Assembly (NCBI GenBank): GCA_964219355.1
Contig: CAXPOZ010000001.1
Coordinates: 1,302,001-1,366,000, forward strand
Source: Parvularcula sp964219355
Lineage (GTDB): Bacteria; Pseudomonadota; Alphaproteobacteria; Caulobacterales; Parvularculaceae
Direction of reading: 5' to 3'
Length of the DNA stretch: 64,000 bases
A program made the translations under genes and the position numbers. Below, piece after piece: positions 43,003 through 52,492 of the stretch; position 1 is the stretch's first letter; every line of letters begins with the position of its first letter. The notes under the pieces were generated by a model. It ran no database searches and had not been told where the DNA came from. It was given only the letters and a program-made list of their open reading frames with translations.

Positions 43003-43959
43003 TCAGGCAAACAGGAGGGAAGACAGTTTCCGCCGCGCCGATTTGACGCCGGCATCAGCCGGTCCAAGAGCCTCAAAAATCTTGAGCAGTTTCTCGCGAG
43101 CGGCACCTTCGCGCCATTCCTGGTCGAGCTCGATCGAGCGTAGGAGAGCGGCCATGGCGCCTTCGGTGTCACCGGCATCGGCTAGCGCTTCACCCAGCAT
43201 GAAATGCGCTTCGGGATCCTGAGGGCTGGCTTCTGCGGCTTTTAGCGCATTCTCAACGGCTTCCGGCGGCACATCGCTGCCGCCCGACAACTCCATCATC
43301 GCGCGAACTTGCGCGACGGGGGCAAGGTCGCGCTTGGCTTCGGGGACCATGCCGAGGAACTGCTCGGCCTGCTCCGGGCTGCCGCCAAGAAGGGCGGCGC
43401 GGGCCATACCCGCAAAGGCAGTCACCTGCTCGTCGCTGCCGGTTTCGGAGGCTTCAGCGGATGCACCAAAAGCCTGCAATGCGGTCGCAAAATCATTCTC
43501 TTCGAGCGCTTTCTCGCCCATCTCGGCGAGCGCCTTGGGGTCATGGGCAGGCGATTTGCCGCCACCGAGACCGGCCTGCGCGGCTGCATCGATCAGCCGG
43601 TCGAGGAACTGGCTGACCTGGCTTACGGGCAGGGCACCCTGAAAGCCGTCCACCGGTTGGCCGCCGATAAAGCCCATGACAGTCGGCAGGGACTGAATCC
43701 TCAGCTGCTGGGCCAGCATCTGGTTCTTGTCGGTGTCGACCTTGACCATCAGCACCTTGCCGCCTCGGGCCTGCACCTGTTTCTCAAGGATCGGCCCCAG
43801 CGTCCGGCAGGGTCCGCACCATGACGCCCAGAAATCAACGACCACAGGAACCTCGAGCGAGGCCTGCAACACATCGGCCTGAAAGGTCTCGATGGTGGCG
43901 TCTTTTACAAGTTGCGCCTGAGTGCCGCCTTCGGGCGTGCCGCCGATAATGTCGGTCAT
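43003..43959 (-). CDS. cnoX: Thioredoxin-TPR co-chaperone (CnoX/YbbN-like)
   Basis: 318 residues. N-terminal thioredoxin domain with intact WCGPC in VVDFWASWCGPCRTLGPIL and cis-Pro at QSLPTVMGF; C-terminal TPR-like helices from about residue 145. CnoX proteins hold unfolded substrates for GroEL or DnaK after oxidative stress. The intact CxxC differs from E. coli CnoX. First gene of the operon to the Lon-domain gene. Confidence 0.87.
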   Translation of the reverse strand: MTDIIGGTPEGGTQAQLVKDATIETFQADVLQASLEVPVVVDFWASWCGPCRTLGPILEKQVQARGGKVLMVKVDTDKNQMLAQQLRIQSLPTVMGFIGGQPVDGFQGALPVSQVSQFLDRLIDAAAQAGLGGGKSPAHDPKALAEMGEKALEENDFATALQAFGASAEASETGSDEQVTAFAGMARAALLGGSPEQAEQFLGMVPEAKRDLAPVAQVRAMMELSGGSDVPPEAVENALKAAEASPQDPEAHFMLGEALADAGDTEGAMAALLRSIELDQEWREGAAREKLLKIFEALGPADAGVKSARRKLSSLLFA

Positions 43960-44020
43960 AAGAATCGTCTTTCTTCACTTGGGGTCTAGATGGCCGTCCC
44001 GGCGGGATGGGGCAAGTGGG

Positions 44021-44530
44021 TCAGACGCCGTTCTCTGGTGCGGCAACATCGATAAGAACCGGCGCGCCGTGATGGTCTGTGATGAACGCGATTATGGCTT
44101 CGGGCGGTACCCCGACAGAGGCGGTATTGCGCAAGGGATGGCACCAGATCGCGGCCTCTTTCATCAGCGGCGCATCAAGGACGACGCGGGCGATCTTTCG
44201 GCCGGTGTCATTGATCAGGGCGAGCGGGGTGAGGGAGCCCGGGCGCACGCCAAGCGTCTCCGTCATCGTCTCTTCCCCGGCAAAGCTGAACCGCCTTGTG
44301 CCCAGCGTCGTTGAGAGTGCCTTCAGGTCAGCGCGAATTTCCCCGCGCGCGCAGATCAGGGTCAGGGCCCCGCCTTTCTCCTCGACCAGCAGGCTCTTTG
44401 AATGGCCGGGCGGCAGCTCAAGCTTGATGCGTTTTGCGTCGGCGACAGTCGGGGTCGCGGGGTGCTCGCGCTGCTCAATCGCGAACCCATGGGACGAAAA
44501 CCAGCGGTAAAGATCATCTTCTGAGGGCAT
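44021..44530 (-). CDS. Prolyl-tRNA deacylase-family protein (ProX/YbaK-like)
   Basis: 169 residues of the INS/YbaK superfamily, which hydrolyses mischarged Ala-tRNA-Pro. The conserved Lys is in PPGHSKSLLVEEKGG and the core SFAGEETMTETLGVRPGSLTPLALIND fits the ProX group. It lies alone before tRNA-Gly. Confidence 0.85.
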   Translation of the reverse strand: MPSEDDLYRWFSSHGFAIEQREHPATPTVADAKRIKLELPPGHSKSLLVEEKGGALTLICARGEIRADLKALSTTLGTRRFSFAGEETMTETLGVRPGSLTPLALINDTGRKIARVVLDAPLMKEAAIWCHPLRNTASVGVPPEAIIAFITDHHGAPVLIDVAAPENGV

Positions 44531-44639
44531 GACGCAGGCGGACTGCCTCAGAACGGTAACTGAATCAATTTTTCTGCTTGCATCAGTTCTCGCCGTAGTC
44601 TTTAAGGCGGGCTCGCCGCCGCTTCTAAAGCGGCAATGA

Positions 44640-44714
44640 GCGGGCGTAGCTCAGGGGTAGAGCATCACCTTGCCAAGGTGAGGGTCGTGCGTTCGAATCG
44701 CATCGCCCGCTCCA
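44640..44714 (+). tRNA. tRNA-Gly(GCC)
   Basis: Acceptor arms GCGGGCG (44640-44646) and CGCCCGC (44704-44710), anticodon loop TTGCCAA with anticodon GCC at 44672-44674, TPsiC sequence GTTCGAATC, and an encoded CCA at 44712-44714. Confidence 0.96.
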
Positions 44715-44739
44715 TTTTTCCGGGATAGTCATATCCGTT

Positions 44740-44762
44740 ATGCAGACAGAACCTGTCTGCAT
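44740..44762. repeat. Perfect 10-bp inverted repeat after tRNA-Gly
   Basis: ATGCAGACAG and CTGTCTGCAT around an AAC loop. There is no T run after it, so it is not a canonical terminator; a T5 tract lies directly after the tRNA. It may be an operator for the Mo-hydroxylase operon 120 bp downstream or an RNA processing hairpin. The remaining parts of the 44531-44881 gap show nothing further. Confidence 0.5.
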
Positions 44763-44881
44763 GTCTCCCGTAAACACGCGATTCAGCCTATCTGACAGAC
44801 TGGTTTTGTCCTGTTGCACACACGCGTTAGGACGCCTTTGTGGTTCCGCGTTCGCGTTAGCGGCGCGAGGGAGAGCGAGCG

Positions 44882-45340
44882 ATGAAACTCACCGTCAATG
44901 GCGAGACCCATGAGGTCGATGTCGAAGAGGACATGCCGCTCCTCTGGGTCCTGCGGGACGAGCTGGGCATCACAGGCCCCAAATATGGCTGCGGACTGGC
45001 GCGATGTGGATCGTGTACGGTGCATATTGACGGGCTCGCCGTCCGTTCCTGTTCGATCCGAGCAGGCCAGGTGAATGGCAATGTGACCACAATCGAAGCA
45101 CTCGGTACGCCCGACGCCCATCATGCGGTGCAGGAGGCATGGATCGAAACGCAGGTCGCCCAATGCGGCTATTGCCAGTCGGGGCAGATCATGTCGGCGG
45201 CCGCCTTCCTGACGATCAATCCGGACCCGTCAGATGAGGAAATCGACCACGCCATGTCGGCCAATCTCTGCCGTTGCGGCACCTATCCGAGGATCCGCAA
45301 GGCGGTGCGTTTGGCTGCTGCCAAGCTGAAGGAGGCCTGA
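44882..45340 (+). CDS. [2Fe-2S] subunit of an IorAB-type molybdenum hydroxylase
   Basis: 152 residues. N-terminal plant-type ferredoxin domain with CGLARCGSC, and a C-terminal alpha domain with CGYCQSG and CRCGTY for the second cluster. It passes electrons from the Mo site to an acceptor. Pairs with the following large subunit (3-bp gap); there is no FAD subunit, as in IorAB and aldehyde dehydrogenase-type two-subunit enzymes. Confidence 0.93.
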   Translation: MKLTVNGETHEVDVEEDMPLLWVLRDELGITGPKYGCGLARCGSCTVHIDGLAVRSCSIRAGQVNGNVTTIEALGTPDAHHAVQEAWIETQVAQCGYCQSGQIMSAAAFLTINPDPSDEEIDHAMSANLCRCGTYPRIRKAVRLAAAKLKEA

Positions 45341-45343
45341 GCC

Positions 45344-47587
45344 ATGGCGCTAGCTGTAGATATCGCCCGGCGGACGTTCCTTGTCGGCTCCCTTGCTGTC
45401 AGCGGCGGGGTTGTTTTCGGCATCTATAAATATAAAAGCCCGATGAATAATCCGCTTGAGGATGATCTGGGAGAAGGGGAGGCGGCGCTCACCCCTTACG
45501 TCCGGCTTGATGCGGCGGGCGTCACGCTGATCACGCCGCGCACCGATCTGGGGCAAGGCGCCTATTCGATCCAGGCGGCAATGATCGCCGAGGAACTCGA
45601 TATCGAGCTTGATCAGGTGCGGGTCGATCCGGGTCCGCCCGATGCGATCTATTACAACACCGCGCTGGCGCGGGAGGCAGCGCCCTTTCGCGCGACCGAT
45701 GACAGTTTTGCCGCAGAGACCGTCCGCAGCACGCTGGATGCGGTCATGAAATTTGTCGGCATGCAGATCACGGGCGGTTCAACGACTGTCCCGGACGGTT
45801 TCGTCAAACTACGCATCGCCGGGGCTGTGGCGCGTGAGACGCTCAAAGCTGCGGCTGCCAAAAAGGCGCGGGTGCCGGTGCGTGAGCTGAAAACGACGAG
45901 AGGCGCGGTCGAGCTGCCGGACGGCACGACGATCGGTTATGGTGAATTGGCCGAAGGGGCGGCAAAGATCCGCCCGGTGACAAATGTCAAGTTGCGCGAT
46001 CCTTCTCAATGGCGCCTTCTGGGCAAGCCGATGCGCCGACATGACATTGTCGCCAAATCGACCGGCACGCAGGATTACGGCATCGACCAGCGGCTCGATG
46101 GCATGCTCCATGCGGCGGTAAGGATCAATCCGCATCAGGGCGCAGGCGTTAAAAGCCATGATGCGAGTGCCGCAGAGAAGATGCGCGGCGTGCTGAAGGT
46201 GCTGCCTGTCACGGGCGGGTTCGGCGTGATTGCAGATAATACATGGCGGGCGATCAAGGCCGCAGAAGCTATCGAGGTCGAATGGGAAGAGGCGGCCTAT
46301 CCCGCCGAGATGGACGGGCATTGGGAGGCGCTCGCTGCCTCCTTCAATAAAGCCCACCTCGACAAGCTGGCGCGCGACGATGGCGATGTCGATAAGGCGC
46401 TGGACGCGGCTGAATCAATTCACGAGGCGGAGTATCGAGCGCCCTATCTTGCCCATGCGCCGATGGAGCCGATCAATGCGACCGTCTTGGTGGGCGAGGA
46501 TGGGGTTGATGTCTGGACGGCGACTCAGATCCCCCGCTTTGTTGAGCAGAATGTAGCCCGCATCGCTGGTGTCGATATCAAGAAAGTCCGTGTGCATGTT
46601 CTGATGGCGGGGGGCAGCTTCGGTCACCGGTTGGAAGACGAAGTCGTCAAGCAGGCAACCGAGCTGGCTGTTCAGTTGAAAGGCACGCCGATCAAGCTGA
46701 CCTATTCGCGCGAAGAAGACATGATCCATGACTTCCCGCGCCAGATCGCCATGGGCCGGATGCGCGGCGCAGTGAAAGACGGCCATGTCGACTCCTATGA
46801 TCTGGGCATTACCATGCCCTCGGTGATTTCCTCCCAGATGGGGCGGCAGGGGTTCTCCGTGCCAGGCCCGGACAGTGTCATCACCTCCGGCGCATGGGAC
46901 CAGCCCTATAATATCCCGAATTACCGGATGTCCGGCTACAGAGCACCTGAGCTGGCGCCGGTCAGCTCATGGCGCTCAGTCGGGGCTTCGACCAATGGTT
47001 TCTTCCATGACTGTTTCCTTGATGAGCTGATCCATGAGGCGGGGGCCGATCCGCTGGAAGAGCGCCTGCGCCTGATGTGGCATGAGCCCTCTCGCAAGAC
47101 GCTCGAAGCGGTTGGTGAAATGTCAGGCTGGGGCAGTCCGATGGAAGCAGGGCGCGGGCGCGGGGTCGCCTTTTGTCTTTCCTTCGGCACGCCGGTCGCG
47201 GAAGTTGTCGAGGTGACCGATACCGGCCACGGCATCCGTATCGACAAGGTCTATGTCGCCGCCGAGGTTGGTCGTGTTGTCGATCCGGTCAATTTCGAGA
47301 ATCTCGTACAGGGCGGTGTCATCTGGGCGCTGGGCCATGCAATGAATTGCGAGATAACCTATTCAGGCGGCCGGGCGCAGCAGACCAATTTCCACCAGCA
47401 CGAGGGCATGCGACTTTATCAGTGTCCGGAGATCATCGTGCGCGGCCTTGAGAATGGCGAGCATGTTCGCGGGATCGGGGAGCCGCCCGTGCCGCCTGCC
47501 GCTCCGGCGCTGGCCAATGCGATTTTTGCGGCCACCGGCAAACGGATCCGCGAAATGCCGTTCAACAAGCATATCAGCTTTGTATAA
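45344..47587 (+). CDS. Molybdopterin-binding large subunit, IorB-type
   Basis: 747-residue xanthine-oxidase-family catalytic subunit. The N-terminus has a Tat-like signal (ARRTFLVGSLAVSGG), so the complex is probably exported as a folded heterodimer. Motifs: LGQGAYSIQAAM, MLHAAVRINPHQGAGVKSHD, and PMEPINATV near 380, VLMAGGSFGHRLEDEV near 440, and the catalytic-Glu-region GIGEPPVPPAAPA at the C-terminus. Substrate (N-heterocycle or aldehyde) cannot be read. Cytochrome and maturation genes follow. Confidence 0.9.
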   Translation: MALAVDIARRTFLVGSLAVSGGVVFGIYKYKSPMNNPLEDDLGEGEAALTPYVRLDAAGVTLITPRTDLGQGAYSIQAAMIAEELDIELDQVRVDPGPPDAIYYNTALAREAAPFRATDDSFAAETVRSTLDAVMKFVGMQITGGSTTVPDGFVKLRIAGAVARETLKAAAAKKARVPVRELKTTRGAVELPDGTTIGYGELAEGAAKIRPVTNVKLRDPSQWRLLGKPMRRHDIVAKSTGTQDYGIDQRLDGMLHAAVRINPHQGAGVKSHDASAAEKMRGVLKVLPVTGGFGVIADNTWRAIKAAEAIEVEWEEAAYPAEMDGHWEALAASFNKAHLDKLARDDGDVDKALDAAESIHEAEYRAPYLAHAPMEPINATVLVGEDGVDVWTATQIPRFVEQNVARIAGVDIKKVRVHVLMAGGSFGHRLEDEVVKQATELAVQLKGTPIKLTYSREEDMIHDFPRQIAMGRMRGAVKDGHVDSYDLGITMPSVISSQMGRQGFSVPGPDSVITSGAWDQPYNIPNYRMSGYRAPELAPVSSWRSVGASTNGFFHDCFLDELIHEAGADPLEERLRLMWHEPSRKTLEAVGEMSGWGSPMEAGRGRGVAFCLSFGTPVAEVVEVTDTGHGIRIDKVYVAAEVGRVVDPVNFENLVQGGVIWALGHAMNCEITYSGGRAQQTNFHQHEGMRLYQCPEIIVRGLENGEHVRGIGEPPVPPAAPALANAIFAATGKRIREMPFNKHISFV

Positions 47588-47598
47588 GGAGGAATGAG

Positions 47599-48207
47599 AT
47601 GAAACGATTGATCGCTCTTGCCTTGTTCCTTCTTGTCAGCCCCGCACTGGCACAGGAAGAGGCGACGCCGTCCCGTGATGCAGGACTTGCCGAATGGAAT
47701 AAGGTCTATCAGGTCCTGTCCCATCCGCGCTGCGCCAATTGCCATGTCGGGGCGGATAATCGGCCGCGCTGGTCCGGGCCGAGCTATGGGCTGGCGCCGG
47801 GCGAGTGGCAATATCACGGCATGAACATTGCCGGCGGAGACGACCGCATCGGTCTGATGACCCTGCCTTGCATGACGTGTCACCAGACGGAGAATTCCGA
47901 CCTGCCGCATGGCCCGCCGGGCGCGCATGTCTGGGCGCTCGCGCCGGTCGAGATGGAATGGTTCGGCAAGGATAGTGCGGCCATCTGTGAACAGATCAAA
48001 GATCCCGATCGGAATGGTGGGCGGACGATTGCGGAAGTGGCCGATCACATTTCACATGACGAGCTTGTCCTTTGGGGATGGGCGCCGGGGCCGGGCCGTG
48101 AACCGGCGCCGGGCTCTGCGGACCTGACGGCAGCAGCGGTTCTGGCGTGGGAAGAGGCGGGTGCGCCTTGTCCCGGGGATATGACGCCTGCAGAGGAAGG
48201 GGAGTAG
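47599..48207 (+). CDS. Exported c-type cytochrome with two CxxCH sites
   Basis: 202 residues, signal peptide MKRLIALALFLLVSPALA. Haem-binding CANCH near residue 47 and CMTCH near 93. The position directly after the Mo-hydroxylase suggests that it takes electrons from the 2Fe-2S subunit. A related protein is sometimes named isoquinoline 1-oxidoreductase subunit. Periplasmic. Confidence 0.85.
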   Translation: MKRLIALALFLLVSPALAQEEATPSRDAGLAEWNKVYQVLSHPRCANCHVGADNRPRWSGPSYGLAPGEWQYHGMNIAGGDDRIGLMTLPCMTCHQTENSDLPHGPPGAHVWALAPVEMEWFGKDSAAICEQIKDPDRNGGRTIAEVADHISHDELVLWGWAPGPGREPAPGSADLTAAAVLAWEEAGAPCPGDMTPAEEGE

Positions 48208-48210
48208 ATC

Positions 48211-48516
48211 ATGGGTGCTTTGCCATTATATCTTGCTACGCTTTCGGGCCTGATCCTCGCGCTGCTTTTTGGTGTGAGTCCGATAGGGGTGTTCCTGTTC
48301 GTCTGTTACGCAGGGCTTGGTCATGTGCTGGCTGACCTGATGCCTGCCCGTAGTGAGCGGGTTTACTGGTACGGCCTAGGTGCGCTCGTTCTTTTCATTG
48401 TCGTCAACATGCTGGGGCTCGGCCTGCATCGTTTCTTGATGATTGCGCCGGTCATTTTCATGATCGGGCATTTCGTCAGCAGGGTGACGAGCCGGATCAT
48501 GCATCGCGCAGCCTGA
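48211..48516 (+). CDS. Small multi-pass membrane protein
   Basis: 101 residues, three or four hydrophobic helices (LPLYLATLSGLILALLFG, VGLFLFVCYAGLGHVLADL-like, GLGALVLFIVVNMLGLGL, MIAPVIFMIGHFV). Family not recognised. It sits 3 bp after the cytochrome gene and 13 bp before xdhC, inside the Mo-hydroxylase operon. A quinone- or haem-related role is possible but not shown. Confidence 0.7.
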   Translation: MGALPLYLATLSGLILALLFGVSPIGVFLFVCYAGLGHVLADLMPARSERVYWYGLGALVLFIVVNMLGLGLHRFLMIAPVIFMIGHFVSRVTSRIMHRAA

Positions 48517-48529
48517 CGGGGGCAATCCA

Positions 48530-49480
48530 TTGCGGCTTTCACCCCGGCATTACACCGACCCGGCCGATATTCTCGGCTTTCTCCTTGCGGCAGCGGCGCG
48601 GGGCGAAGGGACGGCCCTTGTTCTGATCACCAACATCACCGGCGGCGGCATCCGGCCGCCCGGCGCGATGATGGCGATAGCAGGCGATGGCCGGGTCTCG
48701 GGCTATGTCTCGAATGGCTGCGTTGATGCAGATGTCGTCTTTCAGGCCCGTGAAGCCATTGCCGAGGATAAGCCCCGTACTCTGATTTATGGCGAGGGGT
48801 CACCCTTCCGCGATGTGAACCTGCCCTGTGGCGGACGGCTTGAGCTACTAGTCTTACCCAATCCAGATTTGCAAGTAATCCAGGCGATTTGTACCCGGCT
48901 TATAAAACGATCTGCGGTCACGCTTGAGGCGGGTATTGATGGATTGGCAGTCGCTGAAGCGGGTGCTCGCGCTGCGGATTGGAACGGGGGGCGGCTGATC
49001 GTGAAGCTGAAGCCGCGCCTCAGACTGCGCATTGCCGGGCGGGGCACGGAGCCCCTTGCCCTTGCGCGGCTCACTTCCGTGTGCGGGTATGATGTGCATC
49101 TGCAATCGCCGGATGAGGAGAGCCTTGGACTGGCAAAAGGGATGGGCCTAGCAACGGATCATCTGATGACGCCGGATACTCCGCCGCAGGGCCACGATGA
49201 TCCGTGGACAGCCTTTGTGCTCATGTTCCATGAGCATGCATGGGAGCGGGCTTTGCTGCTCGAGGCGATAGCGGGGCCGGCCTTTTACATCGGCGCGCTG
49301 GGCAGCCGCCGAACGCATGAACGACGCTGCGCTGCTCTGCGCGAGGCAGGCGTGATGGAGGAGCATATTGCGCGAATCCATGCACCGATCGGGCTTGTCG
49401 CCAAGGCGCGTGACGCACAGGCGCTTGCCATCTCGGCCCTCGCCGAAGTGACGGCAGCCTGGCAGGCCGTGGACGAATGA
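48530..49480 (+). CDS. xdhC: XdhC-family Mo-enzyme maturation protein
   Basis: 316 residues from a TTG start preceded by GGGGGCAATCC. XdhC-type N-terminal domain (GTALVLITNITGGGIRPPGAMMAI) and a C-terminal Rossmann-like XdhC_C domain with YIGALGSRRTHERR. Adds a sulfido ligand to, and protects, the molybdenum cofactor of the neighbouring hydroxylase. Overlaps the next gene by 4 bp. Confidence 0.9.
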   Translation: MRLSPRHYTDPADILGFLLAAAARGEGTALVLITNITGGGIRPPGAMMAIAGDGRVSGYVSNGCVDADVVFQAREAIAEDKPRTLIYGEGSPFRDVNLPCGGRLELLVLPNPDLQVIQAICTRLIKRSAVTLEAGIDGLAVAEAGARAADWNGGRLIVKLKPRLRLRIAGRGTEPLALARLTSVCGYDVHLQSPDEESLGLAKGMGLATDHLMTPDTPPQGHDDPWTAFVLMFHEHAWERALLLEAIAGPAFYIGALGSRRTHERRCAALREAGVMEEHIARIHAPIGLVAKARDAQALAISALAEVTAAWQAVDE

Positions 49481-50058
49481 ACCCGGCGGAGATCGCGGTC
49501 CTGATCCTTGCCAGCGGGCAAAGCCGCCGGTTTGGAGAAGGGAACAAGCTGCTCGCGCCGTTCCGGGGGCAACCGCTTGGCGCGCATGTGTTGATGGCGA
49601 CAACGAGCTTCCCAAGCTGCTATGCTGTCGTACCGACCGCGGAGTCCCCGCTCATCGATCTTTATACGGAAGCAGGTGTACGGATCGTGTCCAATCCGAC
49701 CCCAGAGGCGGGGCAAGGGGCCTCCCTCGCACTTGGCATATCTGAAATTATGCATGGGAACGCAAAAGCCGCGCTTATCGTCCTCGCCGATATGCCATTC
49801 ATTGCGCCGACGGACCTTGAGGCCGTGTGCGCCGCGTTAGGTGCCGCAGATGTCGTCGCGAGCGAACGGGATGGACGCCTGATGCCGCCTGTCCTGTTCA
49901 GCCGCGCGCATTTTGAAGCTCTCTCTAGGCTGAGCGGTGAGGCAGGTGGCCGGGATTATCTGCGGCAACTCAAAGACGTCCACCGCGTTCCCCTGCGCGA
50001 TGAAGCCGCGATTGATATTGATACGGAGGAAAGTCTGTATCGATATGATCAGGCGTGA
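49477..50058 (+). CDS. Molybdenum cofactor cytidylyltransferase-like (MocA/MobA family)
   Basis: 193 residues of nucleotidyltransferase fold. N-terminal LILASGQSRRFGEGNKLLAPF is the NTP-binding motif; ADMPFIAP is the metal/nucleotide site. The xanthine-oxidase family uses molybdopterin-cytosine dinucleotide, and linkage with xdhC supports MocA over MobA. Last gene of this operon. Confidence 0.88.
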   Translation: MNPAEIAVLILASGQSRRFGEGNKLLAPFRGQPLGAHVLMATTSFPSCYAVVPTAESPLIDLYTEAGVRIVSNPTPEAGQGASLALGISEIMHGNAKAALIVLADMPFIAPTDLEAVCAALGAADVVASERDGRLMPPVLFSRAHFEALSRLSGEAGGRDYLRQLKDVHRVPLRDEAAIDIDTEESLYRYDQA

Positions 50059-50136
50059 TGAAGCCGGTCTTCGGCCTGCGCAATTCCTGCATGGATAGCG
50101 ATTGCCCTCGGCGGCAATATTTCCGAGAACGGGCCT

Positions 50137-51321
50137 ATGTCCGACACGTTCTCGACAATCGCCTACGCCGTCGCATCCGGATCAATCGGCTTTGCGTTCG
50201 CTATGGCGATGGCCAATCGGGGCCAGCGCGGCGATCGGGTATTATATTTCCGTGTCGTGCTGATTGCGCTGCTTGCGCATGTGCTTGGCCAGTTGCTTGT
50301 GCTGTCTGGCGCTTACCGGATCGCGCCGCATCTTGTGGGGGCTGATCTGTCGGTCAAGGCAGCCTTGGGCCCGGCCGTGTTCTTCTATACGCGGGCATTG
50401 ATCTCATCTGAAAAGCGGTCCTTTGGCGGGCTCGACTGGATCGCGCTGCTCGGTCCTCTGCTCGTCATTCTCATCAGCCTGCCCTTCGCGACGCTGAGTG
50501 CGGAGGAAAAGCTCGCGCTCGCTGATCCGGCGACGCGGAACCCCGCGCATTACCGGATCGCGCTGTTCACCTGCACCGGATCTCTGGTCATCTTTCTTGC
50601 GACGACCGCCGTCTATCTCGCCGCTGCCCTGCGGCTACAGATGCGCCACCGGCGGCAGATGATGGAGCAGTTTGCGAATATCGAGCGCAAGTCGCTCGAC
50701 TGGCTCCGCAACATCCTTTTCGTCTTTGCGGGCGCCTGGCTGTTCTTTGCCGTCAAGCAGGCCTTCTGGCTGTCCGGCGTTTCAATACCGGCCTTTAATG
50801 TCACGCTGGCCTTCAGCGAGTCTCTGGCGATCGCGGCGTTTGCGTTTCTCGGATTGCATCAGCCGGCCCTACCGCCAGGCCGAGTCGCCAAATCCGAGGA
50901 GCCCGCCCGGCGTCCGATCCTCTCAGAAGAGCGGCTAAGCAAAACCGCTGGCAAGCTGCGGGCCGCGCTCAACAAGGACAGTCTCTTTGCCGACAAGGAT
51001 CTGTCGCTTCGCAAGCTCTCCGACGTCACGGGCATCACGAAGAACCACATTTCCGAAACGCTCTCCCAGCAGCTAGGCGTCAATTTCTTTGACTTTGTGA
51101 ACAGCCGCCGGGCTGAGGAAGCCAAGAGGCTGCTCGCCGAAACCGAGCTCACAATCCTCGAGGTTGGCCTGGAGGTCGGGTTCAATTCACGCTCGACCTT
51201 CAATGCCGCATTCAAAAAGCATGTCGGCTCCCCGCCGAGCGCCTATCGCGAAAGTGCCCGGAATGCGGGGCCGCATGGTGCGGCGAAGCCCGAAAAATCT
51301 GCCCTGAGAGCGTCCGAATAG
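50137..51321 (+). CDS. AraC-family regulator with multi-pass membrane N-terminus
   Basis: 394 residues. Seven or so transmembrane helices in 1-240, then a C-terminal AraC HTH (LSLRKLSDVTGITKNHISETL and TILEVGLEVGFNSRSTFNAAFKKHVGSPPSAYR). Such membrane-bound AraC proteins sense an extracytoplasmic or membrane cue. Target is probably the downstream DUF4386 gene (102 bp) or itself. Confidence 0.9.
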   Translation: MSDTFSTIAYAVASGSIGFAFAMAMANRGQRGDRVLYFRVVLIALLAHVLGQLLVLSGAYRIAPHLVGADLSVKAALGPAVFFYTRALISSEKRSFGGLDWIALLGPLLVILISLPFATLSAEEKLALADPATRNPAHYRIALFTCTGSLVIFLATTAVYLAAALRLQMRHRRQMMEQFANIERKSLDWLRNILFVFAGAWLFFAVKQAFWLSGVSIPAFNVTLAFSESLAIAAFAFLGLHQPALPPGRVAKSEEPARRPILSEERLSKTAGKLRAALNKDSLFADKDLSLRKLSDVTGITKNHISETLSQQLGVNFFDFVNSRRAEEAKRLLAETELTILEVGLEVGFNSRSTFNAAFKKHVGSPPSAYRESARNAGPHGAAKPEKSALRASE

Positions 51322-51422
51322 CCCCATTCGGACGACAGGCGGACAGGCCTTCACCATCTGCAAAAGGGTCACCGGCATTTGCGCCGGTCAGGATCACATT
51401 TGCCGAGGGGAGCTTTCTTGCC

Positions 51423-52130
51423 ATGTCCACAATGCCGTTCAACGATGTCGCCGCCCGCCGAATGGCCCGGCTCGCGGGGCTATCCTACGTCCTTTACAGT
51501 GCCGCAGGGATCTACATCACATTCGGGCCTATCCCGTCGCTCAGCGCGCTGGGTGATGAGAATGCCTCGCCACTGCTCGCGCTGATGTTCCGCACGGGAT
51601 TTCTGGCCGAAGTGGTGCTCTACACCTTCGTCTGCGTCTCCGCCGCGGCAATGTATATGGTGCTGAAATCGGTGGGTCAGGGGCCGGCGCTGGTCGCGGC
51701 GTTCTGCCGGCTGATCGAAGGCGCGATGGGCGCGACCTTTATCATCTTCAAATATGCCGTGTTCATCACGGTGGTGAATCCGGAACTGACCCCCGGCTTC
51801 TCTGATGATCAGCGCGCGTCACTCGTCTCGCTCCTGCGCGATGTCTATGGCTCGGCGATCTATTTCCTGCTCATCCCGATGGCGGTCGGCGGGGTCCTCT
51901 TTTTCTCGCTGTTCTTCCGGTCACGGTTCATTCCGCGCTGGCTCTCGGCGTGGGGGATTTTTACCTATCTGGTGATTGGGTCAGTCGCCGCGACGGTCAT
52001 TCTTTATCCCGCGCTCGAGGAAAAGATCATGCTCTTCTTCCTGCCGGGTGCGCTGTTTGAATGGATTGCGGCGTTCTGGCTGCTCTTTGCGGGGATCAAC
52101 ACAAAGCACTGGGTGTCGAAGAGCTCTTGA
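51423..52130 (+). CDS. DUF4386 membrane protein
   Basis: 235 residues with six helices; RRMARLAGLSYVLYSAAGIY at the start is the DUF4386 signature. Function unknown for the family; commonly near regulators. It follows the membrane AraC regulator on the same strand and may be its target. Confidence 0.8.
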   Translation: MSTMPFNDVAARRMARLAGLSYVLYSAAGIYITFGPIPSLSALGDENASPLLALMFRTGFLAEVVLYTFVCVSAAAMYMVLKSVGQGPALVAAFCRLIEGAMGATFIIFKYAVFITVVNPELTPGFSDDQRASLVSLLRDVYGSAIYFLLIPMAVGGVLFFSLFFRSRFIPRWLSAWGIFTYLVIGSVAATVILYPALEEKIMLFFLPGALFEWIAAFWLLFAGINTKHWVSKSS

Positions 52131-52268
52131 GCCTGACTTTCTGCACCGATGACCAGAAGCGAGGAGCGGCGAATTAGGCCGCCCTCGTGGTTCGCTTGGC
52201 TAGGCTCGATTCGCCGTGAAGGCATCACGCGCTCAAGTAGCCGTAGGCGGTAGCGCGAAAAGAAAATC

Positions 52269-52358
52269 TGGCGGACAGAGAGGGATTCGAACCCTCGAGA
52301 CGGTTACCCGCCTACACGCGTTCCAGGCGTGCGCCTTCGACCACTCGGCCACCTGTCC
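52269..52358 (-). tRNA. tRNA-Ser(GGA)
   Basis: On the minus strand it begins GGACAGGTGGCCGAGTGG, the class II serine start, has anticodon loop CTGGAAC (anticodon GGA, plus-strand TCC at 52322-52324), a long variable arm, TPsiC GGTTCGAATCC, and encoded CCA (plus TGG at 52269-52271). Confidence 0.96.
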
Positions 52359-52492
52359 TTCAAGAAGAGCCCCTTTGCCCAGACTGATCGGGAATTTCAA
52401 GGCTTTCCGCGCCTATTCCCGCTCCCATCATTGCCGTCGGCACGTCCCTCGCATAATGTCGGGGAAGGTTAGTATTGAGGGCGGGCGCGATC

